From the NCBI GenBank assembly GCA_002163135.1, contig MAAN01000012.1, positions 1 through 64,000 of the forward strand: a stretch of 64,000 nt of DNA, read 5' to 3'. Source of the DNA: Alphaproteobacteria bacterium 46_93_T64. Lineage in GTDB: Bacteria; Pseudomonadota; Alphaproteobacteria; Sneathiellales; Sneathiellaceae. Positions within the stretch are counted from its first letter, which is position 1; each line of letters begins with the position of its first letter. Positions 41,065 through 50,453 of the stretch are shown here, piece after piece. Under the pieces are notes generated by a model. That model was not told where the DNA came from and searched no databases. It saw only the letters and a program-made list of their open reading frames with translations. The position numbers were made by a program, and so were the translations under genes.

Positions 41065-42846
41065 GTGACATTTTATCAAACGAGCGATGAGTTTAATCCT
41101 GAGCAATTATCTGACTGGGTGGCCCCCGATTGTCATGGGTTGAATTTTTTTGAAGCGGATCCTTCTTTGCAAGATTTACTCCACCATTATATGGACACTC
41201 CACTTCGAGAGCATATGACGCCGCATTATCTAAATCTTGGGAAGTTAGCGGGTAATGAGCTGGACGATTGGTCGCGTGACGCCGACCGGCATATTCCAAA
41301 GTTGCACCACCGGGATGCCCGTGGCCGTGATGCCGATTGGATAGAGTTTCATCCGTCATACCGAAAAATGGAGCAAGTTGCCTTTGGCGATCTAGGCCTA
41401 CACGCCATGAGTAATCGGGGCGGTGTTCTCGGGTGGGATGAAAAGGTACCGCCGATCGCTAAGTACGTTTTTCAGTATCTTTTTGGGCAATCTGAATTTG
41501 GTCAGCTTTGTCCAATTTCTGCGACGGAATCAACAGCGATGTTGATTAGCCGTTACGCAAATGAAGAAACGAAAAGTCTTCTTCTGGGAAAAATGATGTC
41601 TCAGAATATGTCGGATATCTTAAAAGGCGGTCAGTTTATGACCGAAAAACCAGGCGGATCGGATGTCTCCAACAGCGCTCTTCAAGCTAGAAACGACGAT
41701 GGGATTTGGAAGTTATACGGTGAAAAATGGTTCTGTTCTTGTGCGGATGCGGATGTAGTACTGTTGTTGGCTCGACCTAAGGGAGCGCCGGATGGTAATG
41801 CGGGGCTTGGGCTTTTTGCATTGCCCCGGCATCTTGAAAATGGGCAACGAAACAATTACCGGATAGTCCGCCTCAAAAATAAAATGGGTTCGAAGTCCAT
41901 GGCGTCAGGTGAAATTATTTTTGATGGCGCTGTTGTCTACCCATTAGGTGAAGTCGGTGCAGGTGTAAATCGCGGCCTTAAGATGATGATGGACCAAGTA
42001 AATATGTCGCGGCTGTCTCATGGCGTTCGGGCAGCTTCCATGATGCGCCGTTGCCTTAACGAAGCTTTGGCAGTAGCAGGTAGCCGTCGGGCCTTTGGCG
42101 GAAAACTGATCCACAAGCCATTGCTACGGCGACAGCTCATGAAGCTAATGGTGCCGACTGAGCAAGCTCTTTCCATGTATATGTATACTGCAAATATGAT
42201 GGAAAAAGGTAATGCGGGCGATAAACATGCTGAAAAAGTAACTCGTATTTTGACACCACTTTTGAAATACCGAACAGCGCGGGACAATGTTCGCGTTGCA
42301 ACAGGCGCTATGGAAGTGCGCGGCGGAAACGGATATATCGAAGATTGGGTTAATGCTCGTTTGGTGCGAGATTCCCATTTGGGTGTCTTGTGGGAAGGAA
42401 CGTCAAATATTAACGCGTTGGATGTGATAACCCGTGCAGTTGCCAAGTCTCGCGCACATGAAAATTTGGGAGAAGCTATAACAGGTCTCCTTGATAAGGA
42501 GACAAATCTACCCGGCCAGTATGCGGGACAATTGAAAGGTCTTCTGGAACAGGCAGTGTCATTTGCTGATACGGTTGCAAAAGAAGGCCGTGAAACATTG
42601 GCGCGCAAAGCCTCTAACGCTCTTTATCATACCGTAACAGCAAGCTTGATGGCGACGGAAGGTGCAAGCCTTGGGGCGGAAGGTCGGGATGCAAGGCGTT
42701 TGCTGCTCTCTCGTATGGTAATTGACCGCAAACTTGGCCAAGAAAATCCGTTCTCGATGGAGCCAGGTAAATTTGATGAAGAAGCTACAGCTGCTTTACT
42801 TAGTGGAGAGCAAGTTTCTCTGGATCAAGCTTCAGAAATTTTGTGA
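41065..42846 (+). CDS. AidB-like acyl-CoA dehydrogenase, first of a tandem pair
   Basis: The 593-residue flavoprotein starts at GTG 41065 with TGGAGAG upstream. It shows the AidB-clade pattern: LCPISATES, FMTEKPGGSDVSN, KWFCSCADAD, KNKMGSKSMASGEIIFDGA, MMRRCLNEAL and WEGTSNINALD with the putative catalytic Glu444. AidB-type enzymes have isovaleryl-CoA dehydrogenase-like folds and weak activity. The extra C-terminal 120 residues make it longer than classical acyl-CoA dehydrogenases. The second gene, starting 29 bases later, is a close paralogue in the same layout. A divergent LysR regulator suggests inducible fatty- or branched-chain acid oxidation. Confidence 0.92.
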   Translation: MTFYQTSDEFNPEQLSDWVAPDCHGLNFFEADPSLQDLLHHYMDTPLREHMTPHYLNLGKLAGNELDDWSRDADRHIPKLHHRDARGRDADWIEFHPSYRKMEQVAFGDLGLHAMSNRGGVLGWDEKVPPIAKYVFQYLFGQSEFGQLCPISATESTAMLISRYANEETKSLLLGKMMSQNMSDILKGGQFMTEKPGGSDVSNSALQARNDDGIWKLYGEKWFCSCADADVVLLLARPKGAPDGNAGLGLFALPRHLENGQRNNYRIVRLKNKMGSKSMASGEIIFDGAVVYPLGEVGAGVNRGLKMMMDQVNMSRLSHGVRAASMMRRCLNEALAVAGSRRAFGGKLIHKPLLRRQLMKLMVPTEQALSMYMYTANMMEKGNAGDKHAEKVTRILTPLLKYRTARDNVRVATGAMEVRGGNGYIEDWVNARLVRDSHLGVLWEGTSNINALDVITRAVAKSRAHENLGEAITGLLDKETNLPGQYAGQLKGLLEQAVSFADTVAKEGRETLARKASNALYHTVTASLMATEGASLGAEGRDARRLLLSRMVIDRKLGQENPFSMEPGKFDEEATAALLSGEQVSLDQASEIL

Positions 42847-42875
42847 AAATAAGATCGCTTAAGGAATAAGAGAAA

Positions 42876-44663
42876 ATGTTCAATGCAGTTGTCCTAAAAA
42901 ATAAAGAAGACCGGGAGCTTGAGGATTGGGTCGCTCCTGATTGTCACGGTCTCAACTTTTTCGAAATCGATAGTAGCCTCAAAAATCTTTTAGACGTTTA
43001 TTTACCGGAAGATCTCCGAAACCACATGACACCAGTTTTCGAGAAACTGGGGGAAGTTGCCGGTAATCGTCTTGATGATCTGTCGCGTATGTCGGATCGC
43101 CATGTCCCTGTATTGCACCACAGAGATGCACGCGGGCAAGACAAGGAATGGATTGAGTTTCATCCAGCCTATACCGAGATGGAAAAAATCGCATATGGCG
43201 ATTTCGGTATCCATTGCATGTCGCATAAAGCAGGTGTTCATGAATGGCCCGAAAAAATTCCACCCATGGCAAAATACGTGTTTACCTATTTGTTTACACA
43301 GTCAGAATTTGGATTGATGTGTCCAATATCGGTAACGGACACGTCTTATGGTCTTTTGGAAAAACATGGCCCAAAAGAGGCGATGGACAAGTTTGGTTGG
43401 CAAATGCTCAGTCAGGATATGGACGAAGTCCACATGGGCGCCCAATTCATGACAGAAAAACTTGGTGGATCTGAGGTTGCTAATCTCTCCGTTACCGCAA
43501 AATATGAAGACGGTGCTTGGCGCCTTTACGGAGACAAGTGGTTTTGCTCCTGCGTTGGTGCAGAAGTCGCTTTGGTCCTTGCTCGACCGGAAGGTGCGCC
43601 TGAAGGAAATTCAGGGTTAGCGATTTTTGCTGTTCCTCGTCACTTGGAAGATGGCAGCCGTAATCCTTATCGGGTTGTTCGCCTGAAAGACAAGATGGGA
43701 ACTAAATCCATGGCGTCGGGCGAAATCGTTTTTGAAGGTGCCGTGGGCTATGCGTTTGGCGATGTTGGCGCCAAGGCTAACCCCGGTCTGAAGCAAATGA
43801 TGGATCAGGTTGTCATGTCACGTTTGTCGCATGGTGTTCGGGCGGCAGGTATGATGCGGCGTTGCCTCAATGAGGCTCTAGTAACGGCGCAGAACCGTGA
43901 AGTATTTGGTGAAACAATTATCCATAAGCCTTTAATGCGCAGACAACTTTTGAAAATGATGTTGCCAACAGAACAAGCTCTTTCAATGTTTATGAACGTC
44001 GCGGTTCAATTGCACAAGAGCAATCAAGGAGATAAGCAGGCGGAACGGCTTAATCGTATTTTGACGCCGTTGCTCAAATTCAGAGCGTGTCGTGACAATG
44101 TAGATGTCGCTGGCGGGGCGCTGGAAGCTCGCGGTGGTAATGGGTTTATTGAAGACTGGATCAATCCGAAACTGGTTCGCGATGCCTACACAGGGTTATT
44201 GTGGGAGGGGACTTCCAACATTAACGCACTCGATATTGTTGGCCGCGCTGTTGGAAAAACAGGCGCGCATAATGACTTGGCAGAGGATTTGAAAAATCGG
44301 CTGGATGAGACTGAAAATCTCCCAGGGCAATATGCAGGGGAGTTAAAAGGTTTGATCGACCGCGCACGCGACCTTGCTGAAGAAGTTGCAGTCACCAATA
44401 ACGAGACATTAGCACGTCAGGCATCGAATGCTTTGTATCATGCTACAACAGCAACCTTGTTTGCCGAAGAGGGGGCAATCCTAGGGCGGCAAGGAAAGGA
44501 CGCTAGACGCTTGCTTTTGTCACGCCTTGTAATGGATACCAAACTGAAACCTTTCGATCCATTGGCCGCTGGAGAAACGGCCTTTGAAGTTGCGGCTGGG
44601 GATCGATTGCTTGACGAGCGCATGGTGTCACTGGAAGAGGCTACCGATCTGCTTCAACTCTAG
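42876..44663 (+). CDS. AidB-like acyl-CoA dehydrogenase, second of a tandem pair
   Basis: A 595-residue paralogue of the preceding gene, aligning along the whole length: DWVAPDCHGLNFFE at the start, then MCPISVTDTSYG, FMTEKLGGSEVAN, KWFCSCVGAE, KDKMGTKSMASGEIVFEGA, MMRRCLNEAL and LLWEGTSNINALD. Shared blocks are nearly identical but many positions differ, so the duplication is not recent. A tandem of two such genes may form a heteromer or cover different chain lengths. It follows 29 bases after the first and ends before a convergent MFS gene. Substrate unknown. Confidence 0.92.
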   Translation: MFNAVVLKNKEDRELEDWVAPDCHGLNFFEIDSSLKNLLDVYLPEDLRNHMTPVFEKLGEVAGNRLDDLSRMSDRHVPVLHHRDARGQDKEWIEFHPAYTEMEKIAYGDFGIHCMSHKAGVHEWPEKIPPMAKYVFTYLFTQSEFGLMCPISVTDTSYGLLEKHGPKEAMDKFGWQMLSQDMDEVHMGAQFMTEKLGGSEVANLSVTAKYEDGAWRLYGDKWFCSCVGAEVALVLARPEGAPEGNSGLAIFAVPRHLEDGSRNPYRVVRLKDKMGTKSMASGEIVFEGAVGYAFGDVGAKANPGLKQMMDQVVMSRLSHGVRAAGMMRRCLNEALVTAQNREVFGETIIHKPLMRRQLLKMMLPTEQALSMFMNVAVQLHKSNQGDKQAERLNRILTPLLKFRACRDNVDVAGGALEARGGNGFIEDWINPKLVRDAYTGLLWEGTSNINALDIVGRAVGKTGAHNDLAEDLKNRLDETENLPGQYAGELKGLIDRARDLAEEVAVTNNETLARQASNALYHATTATLFAEEGAILGRQGKDARRLLLSRLVMDTKLKPFDPLAAGETAFEVAAGDRLLDERMVSLEEATDLLQL

Positions 44664-44707
44664 TCAGACGATCTAATGACGACGATAGATAAGCAGCCCT
44701 TCTCCTG

Positions 44708-45916
44708 TTAAGTAGTCGTGTGTATGAGGGCCTCTTCTTCAGGGAAACGAGGTCCTTTTACTGTTTCATTCCCGGGTCTTGGTACCCGCGGAATGTTCAG
44801 TGATCCCAAGAGCGAGCATACTGCCATTGCAGCGCCTGCAAAGAAGACACTAGACGGTGATGTTAGCCACAAAATGCCAAATAGAACCGGAATAACGACA
44901 GCGGCGATATGATTGATCGTAAAGCTTACGCTCGCTGTTGCTGCCATGTCTCTGGGATCTGCGATTTTTTGGAAGTAGCTTTTGATGCCGATTGCAAACG
45001 CGAAGAATAAATGATCAATCACATACAAAGACGCAGCAATGTTCGAATTTTCAACGATGGCGTAGCCTGTAAATACAAGGATTAGGCCGACATATTCGAA
45101 TATAAGTGCCTTTCTCTCTCCCCAATGGGCAATTAGTTTTCCGATGCGGGGGGCAAGAAAAATGTTTATGGCATGGTTTAGCAAGTACAAAGAAGTAATG
45201 GTTGCAACGTCATAACCAAATTTTTCGACCATCATAAAACCAGCGAAAACCATGAAGATTTGGCGGCGGGCACCGGAAAAGAAGGTGAGGAAGTAATACA
45301 GCCAATATCTTTTCCGCAGGATAATCTTTTTTGTTTGCGGAATATGTACTTCAAAACTTGGATAGGCTTTCCAGCAAACAAGTGCTGCAAATATTGAGAC
45401 AGCGCCGCCCAATGCATAAATGATCGAAAACTCTATATTGGCATATTTGGTTGCCAAAAATATGAGGCCGTAAACTGTAAGGGACGCAAAAGCTTGCGCT
45501 GATATCTGGCGGCCCATAACCAGGGGCGTTCTCTCTTTGGAGACCAACTGCAGTGTAAGAGATTGACGTAAGGTTTCATGATAGTGAAAGCCGATAGACA
45601 TCAAAATAGTGGTAAGGTAAAACCCCATTTCTGAGGGGAAAATACCGGTGATAGCAACACCAACACCGAAAACCAGCAATGAGATCATTAGCAATCGTTG
45701 TTCTGCGATAATCAGTAAAACAAAGATGACGGTAAAGGCCATTAATCCGGGCACTTCTCGTAATGACTGAAGTATCCCGATTTCACGCCCCGTAAAATTA
45801 ATAACGTCTACGGCAAAGTTATTGAGAAGGGCAAGCCAAGTCGCAAAACCGGCTCCCCAACCAGCGGCGGTAATCATCAGTAAGGTTTCAGGGTTTTGCC
45901 ATTTACGAGTTTGCAT
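44708..45916 (-). CDS. MFS transporter
   Basis: A 402-residue polytopic protein with about 12 hydrophobic segments in two halves, separated by a charged stretch near FEVHIPQTKKIILRKRYW. The sequence GREIGILQSLREVPGLMAF at the loop after helix 1 and FAIGIKSYFQKIADPRDMAATASVSFTINHIAAVVIP in the second half fit a major facilitator protein. It lies convergent to the acyl-CoA dehydrogenases, 44 bases from the second. No substrate can be assigned. Confidence 0.88.
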   Translation of the reverse strand: MQTRKWQNPETLLMITAAGWGAGFATWLALLNNFAVDVINFTGREIGILQSLREVPGLMAFTVIFVLLIIAEQRLLMISLLVFGVGVAITGIFPSEMGFYLTTILMSIGFHYHETLRQSLTLQLVSKERTPLVMGRQISAQAFASLTVYGLIFLATKYANIEFSIIYALGGAVSIFAALVCWKAYPSFEVHIPQTKKIILRKRYWLYYFLTFFSGARRQIFMVFAGFMMVEKFGYDVATITSLYLLNHAINIFLAPRIGKLIAHWGERKALIFEYVGLILVFTGYAIVENSNIAASLYVIDHLFFAFAIGIKSYFQKIADPRDMAATASVSFTINHIAAVVIPVLFGILWLTSPSSVFFAGAAMAVCSLLGSLNIPRVPRPGNETVKGPRFPEEEALIHTTT

Positions 45917-46173
45917 GAAGAGTACTTTTCAATTGGGGTGATCACGCGAATGATCAGGAACGGGGAGATAAGAATAACTGCTTGGTGCGAGCTGTCGACA
46001 TATTTTGAACAAAGAGTCAATTTAAGTGGCTAATTCAAATAAATGTAAAGCGTATGTATTCTCGAAACACTAATTTTGATGAAAACAGTAATCGATGTCA
46101 CAATCGACACGACTAGCCGTTTTTTATAGGTACTGTTATAGTTGCAGTAACACATAGGTTGGAAAGAAACAGC

Positions 46174-46914
46174 ATGGCAATTTGGGGAAAAATTCTGGGT
46201 GGTGCAGCCGGGTTACTGCTAGGTGGGCCACTCGGTGCGTTGCTTGGAAGTGTTGCTGGGCATGTCGTTGACAAATATCGCGAAAATGACGAGCACGCCA
46301 CGGATGATACGGCTAGTACCAGTGTAAAGCAGGTTGCTTTTACAATAGCCGTTGTTGCACTTGGCGCTAAACTCGCCAAAGCAGATGGTGTTGTGACCCG
46401 CGATGAAGTAGATGCTTTTAAACGGGTGTTTCGTATTCCAAAAGAAGAAGAAGCAAACTTTGCGAAGGTATTTGACCGGGCACGGCAAAATACAGCTGGT
46501 TACGAAGGTTACGCCCGCCAAGTATCTAAAATGTTTAAGAGCAGCCCGCAGGTTATGGAAGATTTGCTACACGGATTGTTTGCCATTGCTATGGCTGATG
46601 GAGTGCTCCATCCAGATGAAGATACCTATCTTCGAAACATTTCAAACATATTCGGGTTTAATGATCAGGACTATGACCGCTTTAGAAGTTATCATTCAGG
46701 CGAAGATGCGCGAGATCCCTATCAAATACTCGGGGTTGCTGCGGACATTTCGAATGAAGATTTGAAGAAGGCATATCGTCAACTCATCCGGGAGAACCAT
46801 CCGGATAAGGTTATCGCCGAAGGCTTGCCTCAAGAATTTGTTCAGTTGGCGAACGAAAAACTAGCCAAGATTAATGCGGCTTACGATGTCGTCTCCAAGC
46901 AGCGTGGTATGTAA
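46174..46914 (+). CDS. djlA: DjlA-like TerB and J-domain co-chaperone
   Basis: From ATG 46174, preceded by GGAAAGAAA, the protein is 246 residues. It has a short N-terminal hydrophobic, glycine-rich anchor (residues 4-30), then a TerB-type domain (about 50-170, with GAKLAKADGVVTRDEVDAFKRVF and FAIAMADGVLHPDEDTYL). It ends in a J domain with the HPD motif in RENHPDKVI, near residue 210. DjlA is a membrane-linked DnaK partner. In alphaproteobacteria this gene sits beside ampD, rnpB and the dcw cluster, as here. Confidence 0.93.
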   Translation: MAIWGKILGGAAGLLLGGPLGALLGSVAGHVVDKYRENDEHATDDTASTSVKQVAFTIAVVALGAKLAKADGVVTRDEVDAFKRVFRIPKEEEANFAKVFDRARQNTAGYEGYARQVSKMFKSSPQVMEDLLHGLFAIAMADGVLHPDEDTYLRNISNIFGFNDQDYDRFRSYHSGEDARDPYQILGVAADISNEDLKKAYRQLIRENHPDKVIAEGLPQEFVQLANEKLAKINAAYDVVSKQRGM

Positions 46915-46925
46915 GAGCAAGAGCG

Positions 46926-47621
46926 ATGAAATACCTTCCAGATATTAGGAAATCCCCGTCTCCGAATTTTAACGAGAGACGAGAGGGTAGATCGCCCACT
47001 ATTCTTGTTATGCATTATACCGGAATGCCAACCGCTGCGGCCGCACTGGATAGATTGCGCGCGCCGGACGCTGAAGTAAGTGCTCATTACCTTGTAGAAG
47101 AAGATGGCACCATTCATCTGATGGTGAATGAAGAAAAACGCGCTTGGCACGCTGGGGTCGGAAAATGGCGTGGTGTAAGTGACATAAACTCAGCTTCCAT
47201 TGGCATTGAAATTGTGAACCCTGGGCATGAATTTGGCTATCAACCTTTTCCTGAATTACAAATGAAATCAGTTGTATGGCTGTCGCGTGAGATAGTCGGA
47301 CGTCATGATATCAAGCCGTTTAACGTTATTGGTCACTCCGATATCGCGCCAGAACGCAAAACAGACCCCGGAGAATTATTCGATTGGAAAATGTTAGCGG
47401 AAAATACCATTGGAATGTGGCCTTCGGATACGAGCATTTTTGAAGAGGATGATTTTTTCGAAAATTTGCAAGTTATCGGGTATGAAGTTTGTGATCGTGA
47501 GTTAGTCACGAAAGCCTTTCAGCGGCATTGGCGACAACATGAAATTTCAGGAATAGCGGACACGGAAACGAAAAAGATTGCTGCTGTTTTGCGAAAACAG
47601 GTCGAACACTTGACCAAATGA
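46926..47621 (+). CDS. AmpD-like N-acetylmuramoyl-L-alanine amidase
   Basis: The 231-residue protein has the amidase-2 fold: ILVMHYTGMPTAAAALDRL (zinc histidine), VSAHYLVEEDGTIHLMVNEEKRAWHAGVGKWRG, INSASIGIEIVNPGHEFG and VIGHSDIAPERKTDPGELFDW, which supplies the remaining ligand and catalytic residues. A C-terminal peptidoglycan-binding-like segment (about 165-231) follows. No signal peptide is seen, so it is a cytosolic recycling enzyme that removes the stem peptide from anhydromuropeptides. It starts 11 bases after djlA, so the two are co-transcribed. Confidence 0.93.
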   Translation: MKYLPDIRKSPSPNFNERREGRSPTILVMHYTGMPTAAAALDRLRAPDAEVSAHYLVEEDGTIHLMVNEEKRAWHAGVGKWRGVSDINSASIGIEIVNPGHEFGYQPFPELQMKSVVWLSREIVGRHDIKPFNVIGHSDIAPERKTDPGELFDWKMLAENTIGMWPSDTSIFEEDDFFENLQVIGYEVCDRELVTKAFQRHWRQHEISGIADTETKKIAAVLRKQVEHLTK

Positions 47622-47644
47622 GTGCAACGGCGTAATCAAGGTTC

Positions 47645-48025
47645 ACCAGATGGCTGGATGACTGCTGCGTATCCTCGGATGCGGAGAGGAAAGTCCGGGC
47701 TCCACGGAAATACGGTGCCGGTTAATGGCCGGCGGGGGCGACCCTAGGGAAAGTGCCACAGAAAGCAAACCGCCTGATTTATCGGGTAAGGGTGAAAGGG
47801 TGTGGTAAGAGCGCACCGCGCGCCTGGCAACAGGGGCGGCACGGTAAACCCCACCGGGAGCAAAACCAAATAGGAACGGTCGGCGCAGGGCTTTGCTGCT
47901 GCGCAAGTAGGTTTTCCGGACTACCGTTCGGGTTGGTTGCATGAGGTGCTTGGCAACAGGTACCCTAGATGAATGGTCATCCATCGAGAAATCGAGGACA
48001 AAACCCGGCTTACAGGCCATCTGGT
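47645..48025 (+). ncRNA. rnpB: RNase P RNA, bacterial class A
   Basis: The 381-nt RNA begins and ends with a P1 helix (CCAGATGGC at 47646-47654 pairing with GCCATCTGG at 48016-48024). It contains the conserved core: GAGGAAAGTCCGGGCTCC near the 5' part, GGTAAGGGTGAAAGGGTGTGG in the middle, and ATGAATGGTCATCCATC and ACAAAACCCGGCTTA near the 3' end. It follows the amidase gene by 23 bases. A 3' terminator is not obvious. Confidence 0.97.
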
Positions 48026-48185
48026 ATTATGAATTTACAAGTAATCAAGAAATGATGGCTGCAAGTTTCCTAAATATTAGGATCAAATTAGCTTTATTTA
48101 TGTATCTTCTTGCTTGTGTTTCAGAAAATACTGTCTAACAAATACTCATCAGCACACTAATAACCCATCAAATGTCAGCGCCAGT

Positions 48186-50057
48186 ATGAAAATGATCAAC
48201 CTATCAAGCTTGTATAAGACGATTTACTGGACCTTGTTGGCGTTTTTTACTCCCATTTATTCCGCAAATGCGGCTGGCTCAGGGCTCCCGCCTTTGGTGT
48301 ATGATATCGGAATTTGTCTTTTTGCGGCGAGTGTAATTGGCGTGGTCGCGGTCCGCTTAAGGATCCCAAGTATCGCAGCGTTCTTACTTGCTGGCATTTT
48401 GGTTGGGCCACTTGGTTTCAAGTTCATAACCGAGCCCGAGAATATTGAAACTATTGCAGAGCTCGGTTTTATCCTGCTTTTGTTTATGATTGGCCTTGAA
48501 ATCGACGTTCGGAAAATTATTGGTAGCGGTAAGATGCTGTTGGTTTCCGGAGTTGTGCAATATCCTCTTACAGTTCTGTTAGGGTTCGTCGCGGTGAAGG
48601 GGATTGTGTGGCTTGGGTTTGGATCTATTTTCCCAGGTCAATATGATGCACTGTATTTTGGTATTTTTATAGCAGGATCATCGACTATACTTGTGATGAA
48701 GCTTTTTCAAGAACGTTATGAGCTTGGGACTGAGTCAGGGCGGTTAGCTCTTGGTCTTTTGGTGTTTCAGGATATCTGGGCGATTATCGTGTTGGTATTG
48801 CAGCCCACCTTTCACTCTCCTGAACTTATTCCAGCACTTGTCTCTTTCCTCGGAATGTTTTTGCTTGCGGCGATCTCCTATTGTGTCGCGCATATAGTTG
48901 TGGTGAGGGCGTTTACATGGCTGGCAAAAGAGCCGCAAATGATCTTTGTTGGGGCTTTGGGCTGGTGCTTTAGCATAGTATTTATTGGTAGTAGCCTGGA
49001 TCACGCGGCGAGTTCACTTTTTGATATATCTACGTCGCTCTCTGTCGGGTCAGGTATGAGTTCTCTTATCGCCGGGATGACAATTGCAACTTTGCCCTAT
49101 AGTAGAGATATTATTGCGAAGGTAGGGATTGTACGAGATTTCTTCATCGTTCTTTTCTTCGTTGCACTTGGAATGAGTGTGCCTGCTGTTACAGATTTTA
49201 CTGTAATAGCAATTGCCCTTACTTTGGCATTCTTTTCGGTACTAAGCAGACAATTGATATTTTTTCCTTTGTTCTATTATACAGGTGGCGATCGCAGATT
49301 AGCGCAAATATCGGCTATACGGCTTGCCCAAATTTCAGAGTTTGGTTTGGTAATCGCGTACTTGGGAGGACAGTATGGGCATTTGTCTGACGCTTTCTCT
49401 AGTGCCATTATTATTGCATTCGTCATTACAGCTCTACTAACACCGGCATTCTTTGAAAATGCGTATCGTATTTATGAATGGTTTGTCCCAATCATGGAGC
49501 GGTGCGGCATCAGAGAACCAAAAGCTGAATATTCTGAAGATGAAATTGAAACAGATATTGTTTTGCTAGGTTTTCATCGTGTGGCGTCCTCTCTACTGCA
49601 TGAAGTTTCTGCGCGGCGCCCTGAATTGATGAAGCGGATACTTGTCATTGATTTTAACGTCCAAATACACCCAGCTATTCGGAAAATGGGAGCTGCAGTG
49701 CGGTATGGTGATTTGGCGAGTGAATTGACTTTAAGGCATGCGGGCCTTGATAGCGCAAGCGTCATTATTGCGACTATTCCTGACGAAATTTTGCGCGGAA
49801 CTAATAATCATAACCTTGTTCATGCCTTGCGAGAAATTAATAAAAACGCTGTTATTATAGCGAATGCGGAACAGCCGCTGGCGGCCCGTGATTTATATCG
49901 TGCCGGTGCAGATTATGTTTACATGTCACGTGTTGATACTGCGCGTGCACTTGATGACTTGATCGGGCGAACTCTTGATGGAACTCTGGATGAGTTTCGA
50001 GATGAGCAAGAAAGAAAGCACGGGAAATCCCATGAACGGTGGGAAGTGCTCCACTAA
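48186..50057 (+). CDS. CPA2-family cation:proton antiporter with TrkA-N domain (KefB/YbaL-like)
   Basis: From ATG 48186 the protein has 623 residues. A cleavable-looking hydrophobic start (ending SANAAG) is followed by about 12 membrane segments with PSIAAFLLAGILVGPLGF and LLFMIGLEIDVRKI, which are typical CPA2 features. The C-terminal cytosolic part holds a TrkA-N domain (ETDIVLLGFHRVASSLLHEV, VRYGDLASELTLRHAGLDSA). It probably exchanges K+ or Na+ for protons under nucleotide control. ATG 48192 is another possible start; longer forms reaching to 48114 lack a ribosome-binding site. Confidence 0.92.
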   Translation: MKMINLSSLYKTIYWTLLAFFTPIYSANAAGSGLPPLVYDIGICLFAASVIGVVAVRLRIPSIAAFLLAGILVGPLGFKFITEPENIETIAELGFILLLFMIGLEIDVRKIIGSGKMLLVSGVVQYPLTVLLGFVAVKGIVWLGFGSIFPGQYDALYFGIFIAGSSTILVMKLFQERYELGTESGRLALGLLVFQDIWAIIVLVLQPTFHSPELIPALVSFLGMFLLAAISYCVAHIVVVRAFTWLAKEPQMIFVGALGWCFSIVFIGSSLDHAASSLFDISTSLSVGSGMSSLIAGMTIATLPYSRDIIAKVGIVRDFFIVLFFVALGMSVPAVTDFTVIAIALTLAFFSVLSRQLIFFPLFYYTGGDRRLAQISAIRLAQISEFGLVIAYLGGQYGHLSDAFSSAIIIAFVITALLTPAFFENAYRIYEWFVPIMERCGIREPKAEYSEDEIETDIVLLGFHRVASSLLHEVSARRPELMKRILVIDFNVQIHPAIRKMGAAVRYGDLASELTLRHAGLDSASVIIATIPDEILRGTNNHNLVHALREINKNAVIIANAEQPLAARDLYRAGADYVYMSRVDTARALDDLIGRTLDGTLDEFRDEQERKHGKSHERWEVLH

Positions 50058-50330
50058 TTCATCGACACAGAAGAACTTGATTGCGCTCAGAAGACCATCG
50101 TCTGCCTTCAGAACACTGCATTTCAAATTTTTATCACAAATTATTTCACAAAACCTCTTGGCCAGCCGTCAGTGTTTAATGGGCCAAATTTCTAATCAAT
50201 ACTGAATTTCGAGAACAAAACGAGAATAGCTAGGCTTGGACTGCCTTCTGATCGTTCTTGTCCAAAATTTTGTTAATTTTTATTGCTAATTATTTCATTA
50301 GAAAAACCTCAAAACCCAGTAAATTCGGGC
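50058..50330. other. Intergenic region between the antiporter and the MraZ boxes
   Basis: With the MraZ repeats (50331-50380) this forms a 396-bp gap before mraZ. It is AT-rich and must carry the dcw promoter. I found no clear sigma-70 promoter with good spacing, no hairpin terminator after the antiporter gene, and no ORF of note. Confidence 0.5.
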
Positions 50331-50380
50331 CCAATTCCATTGACTTCCATCAAATTCCATGCTAACCCATGAAATCCCAT
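50331..50380. promoter_or_regulatory. MraZ operator: five direct repeats at exact 10-bp spacing
   Basis: On the plus strand five consecutive 10-mers end in TCCAT, TCCAT, TCCAT, CCCAT and CCCAT, at 50340, 50350, 50360, 50370 and 50380. On the minus strand the repeats read TGGGA, TGGGT, TGGAA, TGGAA and TGGAA, each followed by a 5-base spacer. MraZ is known to bind TGGG-type repeats separated by 5 bases upstream of its own gene. The array ends 73 bases before the mraZ start. Confidence 0.88.
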
Positions 50381-50453
50381 TTCTTCTCCAGATTGTGAGG
50401 TGAGAGATGGCGGGAAGCGGGAAATAACCAAGAAACGATGAGGTGTTGGGGGG

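Noticed and set aside
42018-42608. Minus-strand frame of 196 codons opposite the first acyl-CoA dehydrogenase
   Set aside because: It mirrors conserved coding sequence; a similar but shorter frame appears opposite the paralogue, as expected for a shadow.
47643-48020. Minus-strand open frame of 125 codons
   Set aside because: It lies entirely inside the RNase P RNA gene, whose conserved core and P1 helix are clear. The frame has no homology to any protein I recognise.
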